49,424 bases of DNA from an uncultured Clostridia bacterium (GCA_934647305.1 CAKUFI010000012.1:1-49424), one strand, 5' to 3'; shown: positions 1 through 8,435, numbered from the stretch's first letter. Notes: generated by a model from the letters alone, not told the origin. Program-made: numbers and translations.

Positions 1-124
1 CGCCGCTGGGCACGATTGAAAGTTCGAAAGGGCTGCGGCCCTCTCGAGCTCTCCGGGGGTTTTTTGACAGTCTGAGCGATTTCCTGAAGGAAATCGCGTT
101 TTACGGGCAGCTGCAGCCGCCCGG
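1..124 (+). repeat. Modular hairpin repeat, copy R1 (left edge)
   Basis: No gene is visible here. Three hairpins follow each other. The first has arms TCGAAAGGGC (24-33) and GCCCTCTCGA (38-47), followed by GCTCTCC. The second has arms GCGATTTCC (76-84) and GGAAATCGC (89-97). The third is the GC-rich palindrome at 105-122. The second and third recur almost exactly at 8557-8603, and the first resembles 33062-33097. The copy may continue left of the window. I read it as one member of the intergenic repeat family described in the findings. Confidence 0.7.
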
Positions 125-157
125 GGCATGCGCGCGCTTTTTCGGAGGAAAAGTGCG

Positions 158-197
158 CGGAGGGGGTCCGGGGGAGGGAACCGCCCCCGGGGAGGCT
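158..197 (-). repeat. Repeat module D (G-run/C-run hairpin), reverse orientation
   Basis: CCGGGGG (168-174) pairs with CCCCCGG (184-190), with a further C-run partner around it. Read on the minus strand the order is stem, loop, stem, then a second C-rich arm, as in the forward copies at 33263-33307 and 43671-43690. It sits just downstream of the terminator of the minus-strand gene at 249-1028. Confidence 0.5.
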
Positions 198-202
198 GCC
201 CC

Positions 203-240
203 CAAAATGAAACGCCCGCACAGAAAAACCTGCGCAGGCG
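203..240 (-). terminator. Intrinsic terminator of the 249-1028 gene
   Basis: On the minus strand CGCCTGCGCAG (240-230) pairs along all 11 positions, with G-T wobbles, with CTGTGCGGGCG (223-213). The loop is GTTTTT and TTTCATTTT follows. It begins 8 nt after the stop codon. Confidence 0.75.
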
Positions 241-248
241 AAGCTCGG

Positions 249-1028
249 TCAGAAACGACCGCCCAGGCGCTTGAGCGTGTTCAGGCTGTAGAACATGCAG
301 TCCAGCGAGCCCTGCTCCACGGCGTTGTCCTGCTCGATCATGGCGTACTTCACGCCGATGTCGTCGCAGGCGGCCATGAGGGCGCTCCAGTTCATGTTGC
401 CCTTGCCGATGGGCGCGATCACGCCGCGGCTCTCGCGGGAGCCGTTCATCTCCTTGAAGTGGACGACCTCCATGCGGCCGCGCACCTTCTCAATCCACTC
501 CAGCGGGCTGCCGCCGCCCATCTGCACCCAGTACAGGTCCAGCTCAAACTGCACGGCGGGGGAGCAGTTCTCCATCAGCAGCTCCAAGCCGGTCTTGCCG
601 ACCTTCTCGAAGCGCTCGAACTCGAAGGCGTGGTTGTGATAGATGAAGTGCAGGCCGTTGTCCAGGAGCTTCTCGGCCACCTTGCTGGCGCGCTTTGCAA
701 ACTCGATATAGCCCTCGGGGTTGCGGAATTCGACGGGCAGGCCGCCGATGCCGGGGTATTCGCAGCCCAACAGCTTGTGCTCGCGGATCACCTTGTCGAT
801 GTCCTCTTCCATCTCGCCGAAGCCGATGTGTGTGCAGGCGCAGCTCAGGCCGGACTCGTCCAGCATGTCGCGCAGCTGCTCGGCGGAAATGTCGCGGCTG
901 TGGCCGGAGAGCTGGCAGATGTTGTAGCCCATCGCCTTGAGCACCTTCATCGCGGCGAGCATTTCCTCGGGATTCTGGCAGTGGTCGCGCAGGGAGTACA
1001 TCTGCGCGCCGATTTGCAGGTTGGTCAT
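249..1028 (-). CDS. Sugar phosphate isomerase/epimerase-like TIM-barrel protein
   Basis: A 259-residue protein that looks like the xylose isomerase-like TIM-barrel family (IolE, hydroxypyruvate isomerase and sugar epimerase relatives). It starts MTNLQIGAQMYSLRD, the usual first strand of the family. Visible metal-site candidates are E in QFELDLYWVQ, H in VVHFKEMNG and the late E in YAMIEQDNA, in the expected order. Such enzymes isomerise or epimerise small sugars or inositol derivatives in the cytoplasm; the substrate cannot be read here. The start has GAGGAAA nearby. It lies 72 bp downstream of the TIGR01440 gene on the same strand, and with the Gfo/Idh/MocA oxidoreductase upstream this suggests an inositol- or sugar-derivative route. 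The family is fairly certain, the function is not. Confidence 0.8.
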   Translation of the reverse strand: MTNLQIGAQMYSLRDHCQNPEEMLAAMKVLKAMGYNICQLSGHSRDISAEQLRDMLDESGLSCACTHIGFGEMEEDIDKVIREHKLLGCEYPGIGGLPVEFRNPEGYIEFAKRASKVAEKLLDNGLHFIYHNHAFEFERFEKVGKTGLELLMENCSPAVQFELDLYWVQMGGGSPLEWIEKVRGRMEVVHFKEMNGSRESRGVIAPIGKGNMNWSALMAACDDIGVKYAMIEQDNAVEQGSLDCMFYSLNTLKRLGGRF

Positions 1029-1100
1029 GGTCAGTTTCCTCGCTTTCCTTTGTCGCTTATTGGATTGAATTGAGTAAACGCTGTGAACCGCGCTTTTCCG

Positions 1101-1649
1101 TCATTCCAGCGCGTATTTCGCCCGTTCGCCGCCGATGAGCTTCGGCCGTGTGCGGGCGCAGACCAGGTTCGCCTGACCGATCCGGCTGACGCTCAGCCTG
1201 ACCGGCACGGCGACGCTTTTCAGGTGCATGCCGATCAGCGTGTCGCCGATATCAATGCCCGCGTCGGCCTGAATCGACTCGACCAGCACGGGCTCCTTCA
1301 TCAGGCGGTAGGCCGCCGAGGCGCAGGAGCCGCCCGCCTTGGGCCAGGGCACGGCGCACACCTCGACGAGGTTCAGCCGTTCCACCGCCTCGCGCTCGAT
1401 GGCCAGCGCCCGGTTCAGGTGCTCGCAGCACTGAAACGCGGGAACGATTCCCCGTTCGGCGCACTCGTCCAGCACGGCCTGCGCCACCTCGCGGCCCAGC
1501 TCGGGCGCAGAAGCGTGGCCGATCACGCCGCCCGCGATCTCGCTCGTGGAGCAGCCCACGGCCAGCAGGCGCACCCTGCGCAGGTCGCGCCTGTCCATCT
1601 CAAGCAGCTCGCGCAGCGCCGCGCGCACCTGCTCGTAGACCGCGCCCAT
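1101..1649 (-). CDS. TIGR01440/UPF0340 family protein (YwlG-like)
   Basis: A 182-residue protein resembling the TIGR01440 (UPF0340, B. subtilis YwlG) family, whose function is not established. Typical stretches are VGCSTSEIAGGVIG near the N-terminus, FQCCEHLNRALAIERE in the middle and VPWPKAGGSCASAAY after it; the conserved Cys, His and Asn suggest a catalytic or binding site. I chose the ATG at 1649 because it overlaps the stop codon of the oxidoreductase as TGATG, a translational coupling arrangement. An in-frame ATG eight codons earlier (1673) would lie inside the upstream gene. It sits in the operon of the RNA methyltransferase and oxidoreductase. Family assignment is good, role unknown. 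Confidence 0.82.
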   Translation of the reverse strand: MGAVYEQVRAALRELLEMDRRDLRRVRLLAVGCSTSEIAGGVIGHASAPELGREVAQAVLDECAERGIVPAFQCCEHLNRALAIEREAVERLNLVEVCAVPWPKAGGSCASAAYRLMKEPVLVESIQADAGIDIGDTLIGMHLKSVAVPVRLSVSRIGQANLVCARTRPKLIGGERAKYALE

Positions 1650-2683
1650 CACGCCTTGGGCAGCTCGACCCACGCGCCCTTGTCCGAGGACTCGATGATC
1701 GAGCGCACCAGCGACAGCGCCGGGAAGGCCTGCCTGCCGTCCAGCCAGAAGTGTTCGCCCGCCTCAAGCGCGCGGTAGAAGTCGGTGATCTGCACGCCGT
1801 GGCCGCTGCCCCAGTAGGCCTTGCTGTCAAGCGACGGCGCCGCGCCGTCCTCAAGCAGCGTGAACAGGCCGTTTTCGACCCGATACAGCTTCAGGCCGAC
1901 CAGCCGCAGGCTGTACTTCTCGCAGTACAGCTCCAGCTCGACCGGCGCGTCGCAGACGTTGTTGTTCGTGGTGTGGATCACGGCGCGTTGGCCGCCCGCG
2001 TACAGGGCCACCGCCGCGCAGTTGTCCTCGACCTCGATCTGACCCTCCAGCAGGCCGGTGAACACCGAGCCGCGCACCCTTTCGATCGGGCCGCCCAGGT
2101 AGCTCATCAGATCCAGCGTGTGGATCGACTGGTTGATCAGCGTGCCGGCACCCTCCATCTTTTTGGTGCCGCGCCAGCCGGAGTCGTGGTAGTAGGGCGC
2201 CTCGCGCCGCCAGGAAACGTCCGCCCGCGCGCCCAGGAACGCGCCCGCGTCGCCCGACTCGAGGATGGCCCTGGCCTTTTTCACCGCGTCGTTGTAGCGG
2301 TTCTGGAAGATCACGCCCAGCGTGGGCGCGCCCGGCCGCTCGGAGGCGGCGATCATCGCGCGCGCGTCCTCGAGCGTGGTGGCCATGGGCTTTTCGGTCA
2401 GCACGTGCTTGCCCGCGGCCAGCGCCTCGATCGTCATCGGCGCGTGCAGGTAGTGCGGGGTGCACAGGTGCACCACCTCGACCTCGGGGTCGCGCAGCAG
2501 CTCGTGCCAGTCAGTGTAGACGCGCGATGCGCCGGTCTTCTTCGCGGCGGCCTGGGCGCGTTCCCCGCGGACGTCGCACACGGCGACGATCTGCACGTTG
2601 TCCATGCCCATCAGGGCGTTCATGTGTACCTGGCTGATGCCGCCGCAGCCGATCACGCCGGTGCGGAACTTACGATTGCTCAT
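1649..2683 (-). CDS. Gfo/Idh/MocA family NAD(P)-dependent oxidoreductase
   Basis: A 344-residue protein with an N-terminal Rossmann fold (GVIGCGGISQVH at about residues 7-18) and the family signature EKPMATT, whose Lys is the catalytic residue. It is followed by the alpha/beta C-terminal domain with NQSIHTLDLMSYLGG, which holds the substrate-site His. The family oxidises or reduces sugars, inositols and their derivatives with NAD(P). The ATG at 2683 is preceded by GGAGG; an in-frame ATG at 2716 lies inside the RNA methyltransferase gene. It begins 1 nt after that gene's stop and overlaps the next gene by one base, so it is operonic. Substrate unknown; the sugar isomerase-like gene downstream fits sugar or inositol metabolism. 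Confidence 0.9.
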   Translation of the reverse strand: MSNRKFRTGVIGCGGISQVHMNALMGMDNVQIVAVCDVRGERAQAAAKKTGASRVYTDWHELLRDPEVEVVHLCTPHYLHAPMTIEALAAGKHVLTEKPMATTLEDARAMIAASERPGAPTLGVIFQNRYNDAVKKARAILESGDAGAFLGARADVSWRREAPYYHDSGWRGTKKMEGAGTLINQSIHTLDLMSYLGGPIERVRGSVFTGLLEGQIEVEDNCAAVALYAGGQRAVIHTTNNNVCDAPVELELYCEKYSLRLVGLKLYRVENGLFTLLEDGAAPSLDSKAYWGSGHGVQITDFYRALEAGEHFWLDGRQAFPALSLVRSIIESSDKGAWVELPKA

Positions 2684-2684
2684 G

Positions 2685-3419
2685 TTACTTTCCTCCCTGT
2701 GCCTGTGTAAAGGCATATACGCCGATCGACACGGCGACCGACAGGTTCAGTGAATCGATGTCTCTGGACTGGGGAATCAGTACGCTCTGACCCATTTCAG
2801 CGAACTCGTGGGGCAGTCCAGCCTGCTCGTTGCCGAAGACCAGGCTGTAGACGGGCGGCTGCGTGCCGGCCACCTCGTAAAGCGGCTTCGCCCCGTCCAG
2901 CATGAACGGGTAGAGCGGCCGCTCCGGGTAGTCCTGCCGATAGTCCGAAAAGCGGTCGTAGGTGCGCACCCGCATCTTGTAGAACGCGCCCATTGACGCG
3001 CGCAGTACGTGCGGGTCGAACGCGTCCACGCACGGGCGCACGATGGCCACGTCCCGTATCCCGAAGCCCAGGCAGCTGCGCAGGGCCGTGCCCAGGTTGC
3101 CGCCGTCGGTGATCTGGCACAGCACGACGTGCGGCAGATCCTTGTCCAGCACCGCCTCGTACTTTTCAAACACCAGCGCGGCGTAGCAGTTGTCCTTCTG
3201 AGACTCCCGCTTGAGCACGCGGTCGGCGAACTCCTCGCGCACGCCCAGCGCGCGGCACTTCTCGCGCAGCAGGCTCACGCCCTCGTTGCGCAATCCGTTC
3301 GGGTGCAGCAGCAGCCTCGTCGCCTGCTCCGGATGACTCTCCAGCAGGTTCAGCGACGGGAACACCCCCAGCGCGTAGCTGTAGGTCAGTTTTTTGTTGT
3401 AGGCTTCCAGTTTCGGCAC
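2685..3419 (-). CDS. TrmH/SpoU family RNA methyltransferase
   Basis: A 244-residue SPOUT-class methyltransferase. The C-terminal half has the three family motifs: the early NLGTALRSCLGFG, the middle LVFGNEQAGLP, and the late IPQSRDIDSLNLSVAVSIGVYAF that forms the knotted S-adenosylmethionine site. Members 2'-O-methylate tRNA or rRNA; the target is not evident. I chose the GTG at 3419 because GGAG lies 10 nt upstream. A second GTG at 3428 is too close to that site, and an upstream ATG at 3548 would lie before the promoter. It is the first gene of the leftward operon. Its promoter is at 3446-3474. Confidence 0.85.
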   Translation of the reverse strand: MPKLEAYNKKLTYSYALGVFPSLNLLESHPEQATRLLLHPNGLRNEGVSLLREKCRALGVREEFADRVLKRESQKDNCYAALVFEKYEAVLDKDLPHVVLCQITDGGNLGTALRSCLGFGIRDVAIVRPCVDAFDPHVLRASMGAFYKMRVRTYDRFSDYRQDYPERPLYPFMLDGAKPLYEVAGTQPPVYSLVFGNEQAGLPHEFAEMGQSVLIPQSRDIDSLNLSVAVSIGVYAFTQAQGGK

Positions 3420-3445
3420 ATGACACACGCTCCAATCCAAGCTAT

Positions 3446-3474
3446 AGTATACATCAACTCTCCCCGAAAGGCAA
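3446..3474 (-). promoter_or_regulatory. Sigma-A promoter of the RNA methyltransferase operon
   Basis: On the minus strand TTGCCT (3474-3469) and TATACT (3451-3446) are separated by exactly 17 bp. The GTG start at 3419 is 27 bp from the -10. Confidence 0.75.
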
Positions 3475-3561
3475 TCAGTCGGCGCGGAAAAAACTGCAAA
3501 TCGGAGTGAATCGAATGCCGGGCGGAAAAGGGCTTCGATTCGCACCAAAATCGGCCGCGGT

Positions 3562-3569
3562 CATACGAT
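3562..3569 (+). promoter_or_regulatory. Possible sporulation-sigma -10 (CATACGAT)
   Basis: CATACGAT resembles the -10 of mother-cell sigma factors (sigma-E CATACA-T, sigma-K CATA-N3-TA), with ACC 15 bp upstream as a possible sigma-K -35. No sigma-A promoter is visible before the cysteine-rich gene that starts 48 bp downstream. One short motif is weak evidence. Confidence 0.35.
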
Positions 3570-3617
3570 GCAGTGAGGGCATCGACGCCCCCGAACCGAA
3601 AAAGGAGGAATCAGACG

Positions 3618-4589
3618 ATGTCATTCTACAGCTACAAGAACGCCAACGCGGCCGTCAGCCCGGGCTGCATCACCGGCAATCCCCTGGAGGGCCTGAACGA
3701 AAGAATTTGTATTCAGGTAAAGAACGTCTACGACGCCTGCCTCCAGCAGGAGCAGCTGACCAACAAGACGGTCACGGTATCGGACATTGTGCCGGTGCTG
3801 GAGTGCGGCTGCGGAAACCAGACCACGAAGCCCTGCCGGTGCGAGTGCGACGGGTGCAGCTGCACCTGCACCTGCGGCAGCTGCGGAAAGCCCGTTACAT
3901 ACGACGAGGCGGTCGAGAACGCTGAAAACAGCGGCTGCCGCCTCACTCCCTGCGGCACCTGGACGTTTGAGAGCTGCCGCTCGTCCACCACCTGCGGCAC
4001 GATCAGCAACCTGACCATCGACCGCCTGTGCGACCGGCCGCAGTACGCCCGCGTCAAGGGCACGGTCAACATCCCGGTCGACGTGCTCTTCACCGACCAG
4101 AACTGCCAGGAGTGGATGGGCCGCGCCAACGTGGCCGTGAACAAAGACGTGCTGCTGGCTATCCCGGACGAATCCATCGTGCCCTTCACCATCGAGTCGA
4201 TGGTCAGCGCGATCTGCGTCTCCGGCTCGTATCAGGGCTCCTGCCAGTTCAAGATCACCATCTGCGTGACCGTCGTGCTCAAGATCCTGGCGGAGGTCGA
4301 GATGATGGTGCCCTCCTACGGCTTCTGCAGCATCCCGCCCTGTGAGGAGTTTGCGGAAAATGTATGTGATGAATTCTTTAGCTTGCCCTTGTTCCCGCCC
4401 TCTGCCTGCGCGGACAGCGCGGCCGCCGCGAGTACCTGCGCCTGCACGACGCACGACGGCAGCTGCGTGAATAACCTGGGCGCGACCTGCGGCAGCTGCA
4501 CCAGCACCTGCTCGTCCTGCGGCACCACCTGCGCCGGAAACACATCGCGCTGCCCCCGCTGCGGCTGCACCATGACCCGCAGCACCTGA
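3618..4589 (+). CDS. Cysteine-rich, probably spore-surface protein
   Basis: A 323-residue protein I do not recognise by name. It starts MSFYSYKNANAAVSPGC after a perfect AGGAGG. A cysteine cluster (CGCGNQTTKPCRCECDGCSC, about residues 58-85) is followed by a beta-rich domain with VDVLFTDQNCQEWMGRANVA and a hydrophobic strand KITICVTVVLKILAEVEMMV. It ends in a second Cys/Ser/Thr-rich tail with repeated CGSC, CSSCGTTC and CPRCGC units. It has no signal peptide or membrane segment. Disulfide- or metal-crosslinked cytoplasmic proteins of this kind are common among spore coat and exosporium proteins of Clostridia. That role is an inference, supported only by the CATACGAT motif upstream and the sporulation genes elsewhere in the window. 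Confidence 0.75.
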   Translation: MSFYSYKNANAAVSPGCITGNPLEGLNERICIQVKNVYDACLQQEQLTNKTVTVSDIVPVLECGCGNQTTKPCRCECDGCSCTCTCGSCGKPVTYDEAVENAENSGCRLTPCGTWTFESCRSSTTCGTISNLTIDRLCDRPQYARVKGTVNIPVDVLFTDQNCQEWMGRANVAVNKDVLLAIPDESIVPFTIESMVSAICVSGSYQGSCQFKITICVTVVLKILAEVEMMVPSYGFCSIPPCEEFAENVCDEFFSLPLFPPSACADSAAAASTCACTTHDGSCVNNLGATCGSCTSTCSSCGTTCAGNTSRCPRCGCTMTRST

Positions 4590-4610
4590 AAAACCGTATA
4601 ACCCTATGAA

Positions 4611-4647
4611 AAAGGCGGAGCCCTTCGCGGGTTCCGCCTCGGTTTTT
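4611..4647. terminator. Bidirectional intrinsic terminator
   Basis: GGCGGAGCCC (4614-4623) pairs with GGGTTCCGCC (4629-4638) around a TTCGC loop, with T-rich runs on both sides. It lies between the convergent cysteine-rich gene and the GH2 gene and can serve both. Confidence 0.85.
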
Positions 4648-4658
4648 ATTCAGGCCTC

Positions 4659-6944
4659 TCAGTTGTTGCCCAGCGTGCGGGCAATGATCTCCTGCCAGAG
4701 GATCATGCGGCCGGGGTTGTAGGGCGGGAAGCCGGTGATGTAGTGGTTTCCGAAGGTCTTGCCGTCGCGCGTCCACTTGAGCAGCAGCAGCTTCTGCTCG
4801 CCGGGCAGCACGCGCAGGTTGCCCACGCGCACGGTCTGGTTGGCCTCGCTGTCGCACGCGCCGGAGAGCAGCACCTCGCCGCTCTCGCCGTCCACGATCG
4901 AGTACTCGACATGGCCGCTCCAGCACCCGTCGTTGCACAGGTATACGTCGTGGCCCCAGTCGACGTGCTCGTCCAGGATCAGGCACACGTCCTGCTGGGC
5001 ACGCTTGATGTAGTAGTAGGCCAGCTTCTTGTCGTAGTAGTAGTCCACGACCGCGTCGGAGATCTGCGGCCAGCCGTCGATCATGTTCCACCAGATGATA
5101 CCCGTGCGGCGCCACTTCTTGACGCGGGTGCGCTCGACGAAGAACTTCTTGGCCTCGGCCTGGGAGATCTGGGAGAGCAGCGAGAACTGCTCCAGATCCT
5201 GCGGCACGCTGCCGAAGAGTATGCGCACCTGGTCGTCCATCAGGCCGATGCGGTTGTAGTGGCGCGCGCCGTGGGGCAGGTAGTCGGTGTTGTGGGTGTC
5301 CCAGACGCTGCTGCCCAGCCAGGGGGTGAGCATGTCCTCGGGGATGAACTTCTTGAGCGAGGCGACCGACGGGCAGCCGTGATAGCCGCACTCGCTGATG
5401 AAGTGCGCAGTGGTCTGCTTGTAGAAGTCGTCCTTGAAGTAGGCGCGCGCGCCCCAGTTGTGCTGCTCGGGCACCAGGTAGCGCTTGATGCCCTCGGGAA
5501 TGTAGGGCGAGGAGGGCAGGAACATGCGGGAAGGGTCGTTCAGGCGCACGACGCGGGGCAGTACCTCGCGGGTGAGCGGGTTGTAACGGCTGGTGGCGCA
5601 GGCGGTTTTCTGGCCGACAAAGGCCTCGTCGCACTCGTTGTCGCCCGCCCACAGCAGGATCGAGGGGTGATTGCGCAGCTTGCGCACCACCTTGGTCGCT
5701 TCCTTCTCCAGCGCGCCGATCAGCCCGGGCACGTCCGGATAGGTGCAGCAGGCCATCGCGAAATCCTGCCAGACCAGGATGCCGTACCGGTCGCACAGGT
5801 CGAAGAACTCGTGATCCTCGTAGACGTTGCCGCCCCAGCAGCGCACAACGTTGCAGCCCGCGTCCACGAACAGCTCAAGCGCCGCGGGCACGCGCTCGGC
5901 GTCCCGGCTGTGCATCGCGTCCATGGGCACCCAGTTGCTGCCCATCAGCATCACCGGCGTGTCGTTGACGATGACCTTGAACTCGCCCTCGTCGCCCGGC
6001 TTCATGACCTGATCGACGACGATCGTGCGCAGGCCGATGGTCTCCTCCAGGCAGTCCACGACCTGGCCCTCGCGCAGCAGCTCCAGCTTCACGCTGTACA
6101 GGTTCTGTTCGCCGTAATTGCGCGGCCACCACAGCTTTGCGTGCGGGATGTTCACGCTCAGCGTGCCGGAGATGAACAGCGCGGGCTTTTCGACCTCGAA
6201 GGCGGAGTCGCCGCAGGAGCCGGTCAGGCGCACGGCAAAGTCGTCCAGCGTGAGCGCGTTCGTCTCATAGCGGAAGCGGCACATGAGCTCCGCCGAGCCG
6301 TCGGAGTTGATCCTGCGGGTGACGTAGTAGGTCTGGGTCAGGCGGGTTTCGCTCCGCTCGATCAGGCTCACGCCGCGCCACATGCCGGCCGACAGGAACC
6401 GGGGCATGATGTCCCAGCCGAAGCAGGACGGGGGCATGCGCACGAGCGCGTAGCCGTCCTCGCCGTCGTTGCCGGCGACGCTGACCGGAACGTCCATTTT
6501 GCGCGCCTCGTTGACCGCCGAGCGGATGCGCACGGTGAGCGTGTTCTCCTCGCCGTAATTCAGCGCGTCGGTCACGTCGAACTCGTGCTCGACCAGCATG
6601 TTGTCGCAGGAGCCCACGCGCTCGCCGTTCAGGAAAATGTCGGCGAAGGTGTTCAGGCCGTCAAAGCGCAGGATCCAGCGGCTGCCGGTGTCTTCGGGCG
6701 CGTCGAACGTGCGCTCGAACCACCACTGGTAAAACTCGTACTTGCGGAAGGCGTAGATGTTTTCCGCGTAGAAGGGGTCCTCCTCCAGGCCCGCGCGCAC
6801 CAGATCCAGCTCCACGTTGCCAGGCACCTCCGCGCTGATCTGCGGCCAGGAAAGGGCGCTGAGTTCATCGGGCGTCTCAGGCATGACGCCGTCTTCCATA
6901 TGATAGCGCAGCGACCATTCTCCGTTCAGGGAAAGCGTGTTCAT
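4659..6944 (-). CDS. Glycoside hydrolase family 2, beta-mannosidase-like
   Basis: A 761-residue GH2 enzyme. It opens with the sugar-binding jelly-roll domain (MNTLSLNGEWSLRY; FDGLNTFADIFLNGERVG), then an immunoglobulin-like domain and a TIM barrel. WAGDNE carries the acid/base Glu at about residue 437, and SECGYHG the nucleophile Glu at about 518. The WxGDNE form resembles beta-mannosidases (WxGNNE) more than beta-galactosidases. Retaining exo-beta-mannosidases release mannose from oligosaccharides. No signal peptide is seen, so it probably works in the cytoplasm on imported sugars. The ATG at 6944 follows AGAGGA; an upstream ATG at 7061 would precede the promoter. Substrate is inferred. Confidence 0.88.
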   Translation of the reverse strand: MNTLSLNGEWSLRYHMEDGVMPETPDELSALSWPQISAEVPGNVELDLVRAGLEEDPFYAENIYAFRKYEFYQWWFERTFDAPEDTGSRWILRFDGLNTFADIFLNGERVGSCDNMLVEHEFDVTDALNYGEENTLTVRIRSAVNEARKMDVPVSVAGNDGEDGYALVRMPPSCFGWDIMPRFLSAGMWRGVSLIERSETRLTQTYYVTRRINSDGSAELMCRFRYETNALTLDDFAVRLTGSCGDSAFEVEKPALFISGTLSVNIPHAKLWWPRNYGEQNLYSVKLELLREGQVVDCLEETIGLRTIVVDQVMKPGDEGEFKVIVNDTPVMLMGSNWVPMDAMHSRDAERVPAALELFVDAGCNVVRCWGGNVYEDHEFFDLCDRYGILVWQDFAMACCTYPDVPGLIGALEKEATKVVRKLRNHPSILLWAGDNECDEAFVGQKTACATSRYNPLTREVLPRVVRLNDPSRMFLPSSPYIPEGIKRYLVPEQHNWGARAYFKDDFYKQTTAHFISECGYHGCPSVASLKKFIPEDMLTPWLGSSVWDTHNTDYLPHGARHYNRIGLMDDQVRILFGSVPQDLEQFSLLSQISQAEAKKFFVERTRVKKWRRTGIIWWNMIDGWPQISDAVVDYYYDKKLAYYYIKRAQQDVCLILDEHVDWGHDVYLCNDGCWSGHVEYSIVDGESGEVLLSGACDSEANQTVRVGNLRVLPGEQKLLLLKWTRDGKTFGNHYITGFPPYNPGRMILWQEIIARTLGNN

Positions 6945-6989
6945 GGGCAGTCCTCTTTCTTTCGAGTTGATGGGGAAACACATGCTCAT

Positions 6990-7018
6990 AGTATACCGCC
7001 TCGCCCTGTGACTGTCAA
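6990..7018 (-). promoter_or_regulatory. Consensus sigma-A promoter of the GH2 gene
   Basis: On the minus strand TTGACA (7018-7013) and TATACT (6995-6990) are separated by 17 bp. It is back to back with the plsX promoter, whose hexamers are identical. Confidence 0.85.
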
Positions 7019-7064
7019 TCCGCGCGTGAAAAAAACGACAAACGGTGAAAAAACGATTCACAAT

Positions 7065-7093
7065 TTGACAAGCGGGGCAAAGTGCGGTATACT
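7065..7093 (+). promoter_or_regulatory. Consensus sigma-A promoter of plsX
   Basis: TTGACA (7065-7070) and TATACT (7088-7093) are separated by 17 bp. plsX starts 42 bp after the -10. I see no FapR-like palindrome overlapping it. Confidence 0.88.
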
Positions 7094-7135
7094 ATATTAT
7101 CTGTAAGAATAGCTTTACAGGGGAGGATACACGAC

Positions 7136-8155
7136 ATGCCGGAATGGATCATTGCGGTGGATGCGATGGGCGGCGACAACGCGCCCAGGGCGGTCTGCGA
7201 GGGCGCGCTGCAGGCGCTCCGGGAAATGCCGGAGATCGGCGTTCGCCTGTACGGCCGCGAAAACGAAATCCGCGCCTGCCTGGGCGAATACGAGGATGTG
7301 AAGGATCGCCTGGAGATCGTGCACGCCGAGGAAGTCATCGACATGCACGAGTCCCCGATGATGGCAGTGCGCAAGAAGACCGATTCGAGCCTGGTCAAGG
7401 CCATGCTGGCGGTCAAAAACGGCGAGGCGCAGGCCTTCGTCTCGGCCGGCTCGACCGGCGCGGTGCTGGCGGGCGGCATGACCCGCGTGGGCCGCATCCG
7501 GGGCATCGAGCGCCCGGCGCTGGCCACGGTCTTTCCGGGACGGCGCGGCCTGTTCATGCTGATCGACTGCGGCGCGAACGTGGACTGCCAGCCCAAATAC
7601 CTGACCCAGTTCGGCCTGATGGGCAAGGTGTACATGGAAAACGTGCTGGGCATGCACGACCCGGCGGTCGGCCTGGTCAACATCGGCGCGGAGGACACCA
7701 AGGGCAACGCGCTGTCCAAGGAGACCTATCAGCTCATGAAGGCGCAGAGCGTCTATCGCTTCGCCGGCAACGTCGAGGCGCGCGACATCCCGCTGGGCGA
7801 GGTGCAGGTGGTCGTGTGCGACGGCTTCGATGGAAACCTGATCCTCAAGTACACCGAGGGACTATCCTCGGCCATGGTGGGCATGCTGAAGGAGGAGATG
7901 CTCTCTTCCCTGCGCACCAAGCTGGGCGCGGCGCTGGTTATGCCCGCTCTCAAGCGCTTTAAGGGCCGCCTGAGCGCCGAAAACGTGGGCGGCGCGCCCC
8001 TTCTGGGCGTGAACGGCGCAATCATCAAGGCGCACGGCAACTCGAACGCCACCGCCTTCAAAAATGCCATTCGTCAGGCAAGGGACATGCTCAAGGGCCG
8101 CGTGACGGAGGAAATCCAGAGCGGCCTTCAGCGCCTGCTGCCTGAAGAAGGATAA
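7136..8155 (+). CDS. plsX: Phosphate acyltransferase PlsX
   Basis: A 339-residue protein that converts acyl-ACP and phosphate into acyl-phosphate, the donor for PlsY in membrane phospholipid synthesis. The N-terminus IIAVDAMGGDNAPRAV is the family hallmark. FVSAGSTGAVLAGG, LIDCGANVDCQPKYL and VVCDGFDGNLILK follow at the expected spacing, and the length is normal (about 330-345). The ATG at 7136 has GGGGAGGA 9 nt upstream; the in-frame ATG at 7082 lies within the promoter. It is the first gene of a plsX-acpP-rnc-smc-ftsY run. The fabD and fabG genes that often sit between plsX and acpP are absent here. Confidence 0.97.
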   Translation: MPEWIIAVDAMGGDNAPRAVCEGALQALREMPEIGVRLYGRENEIRACLGEYEDVKDRLEIVHAEEVIDMHESPMMAVRKKTDSSLVKAMLAVKNGEAQAFVSAGSTGAVLAGGMTRVGRIRGIERPALATVFPGRRGLFMLIDCGANVDCQPKYLTQFGLMGKVYMENVLGMHDPAVGLVNIGAEDTKGNALSKETYQLMKAQSVYRFAGNVEARDIPLGEVQVVVCDGFDGNLILKYTEGLSSAMVGMLKEEMLSSLRTKLGAALVMPALKRFKGRLSAENVGGAPLLGVNGAIIKAHGNSNATAFKNAIRQARDMLKGRVTEEIQSGLQRLLPEEG

Positions 8156-8204
8156 ACTGCACAAACACCTTTACATTCAACCCAAAAGAAAGGAAGTACC
8201 TCCC

Positions 8205-8435
8205 ATGATTTACGACAAGGTCGTCAAGCTGCTGTGCGATCAGCTGCCCGTCAAGCCCGAACAGGTCACCCGCGATAGCCGCCTCTTTGAGGATCTCAAG
8301 GCCGACTCCGCCAACGTCATGATGCTTATCATGGACCTCGAAACCGAGTTCAACATCACCGTGGACGACGAGATCCTGGCCACCATCAAGACCGTCGGCG
8401 ATATCGTGGACTACCTCGAGAAGAACACGAAGTAA
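8205..8435 (+). CDS. acpP: Acyl carrier protein
   Basis: A 76-residue acyl carrier protein that carries fatty acyl intermediates on 4'-phosphopantetheine. The attachment Ser is in LKADSANVMMLIMDLE; most ACPs have DSL there, so the Ala after the Ser is slightly unusual. The acidic helices and the end DIVDYLEKNTK are typical. A GGAAG-type ribosome binding site precedes it, 49 bp after plsX. The pairing with PlsX, which uses acyl-ACP, is functional. A stretch of repeat DNA (8450-8605) separates it from rnc. Confidence 0.94.
   Translation: MIYDKVVKLLCDQLPVKPEQVTRDSRLFEDLKADSANVMMLIMDLETEFNITVDDEILATIKTVGDIVDYLEKNTK

Noticed and set aside
7013..7093. FapR operator between the GH2 and plsX promoters
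   Set aside because: I could find no convincing palindrome of the FapR type; the two promoters look unregulated by that factor.
4743..7106. 787-codon open frame on the plus strand opposite the GH2 gene
   Set aside because: It is the shadow of a GC-rich gene; the translation is low-complexity (Val, Ala, Gln, His rich) without motifs, while the minus strand encodes a clear GH2 enzyme.
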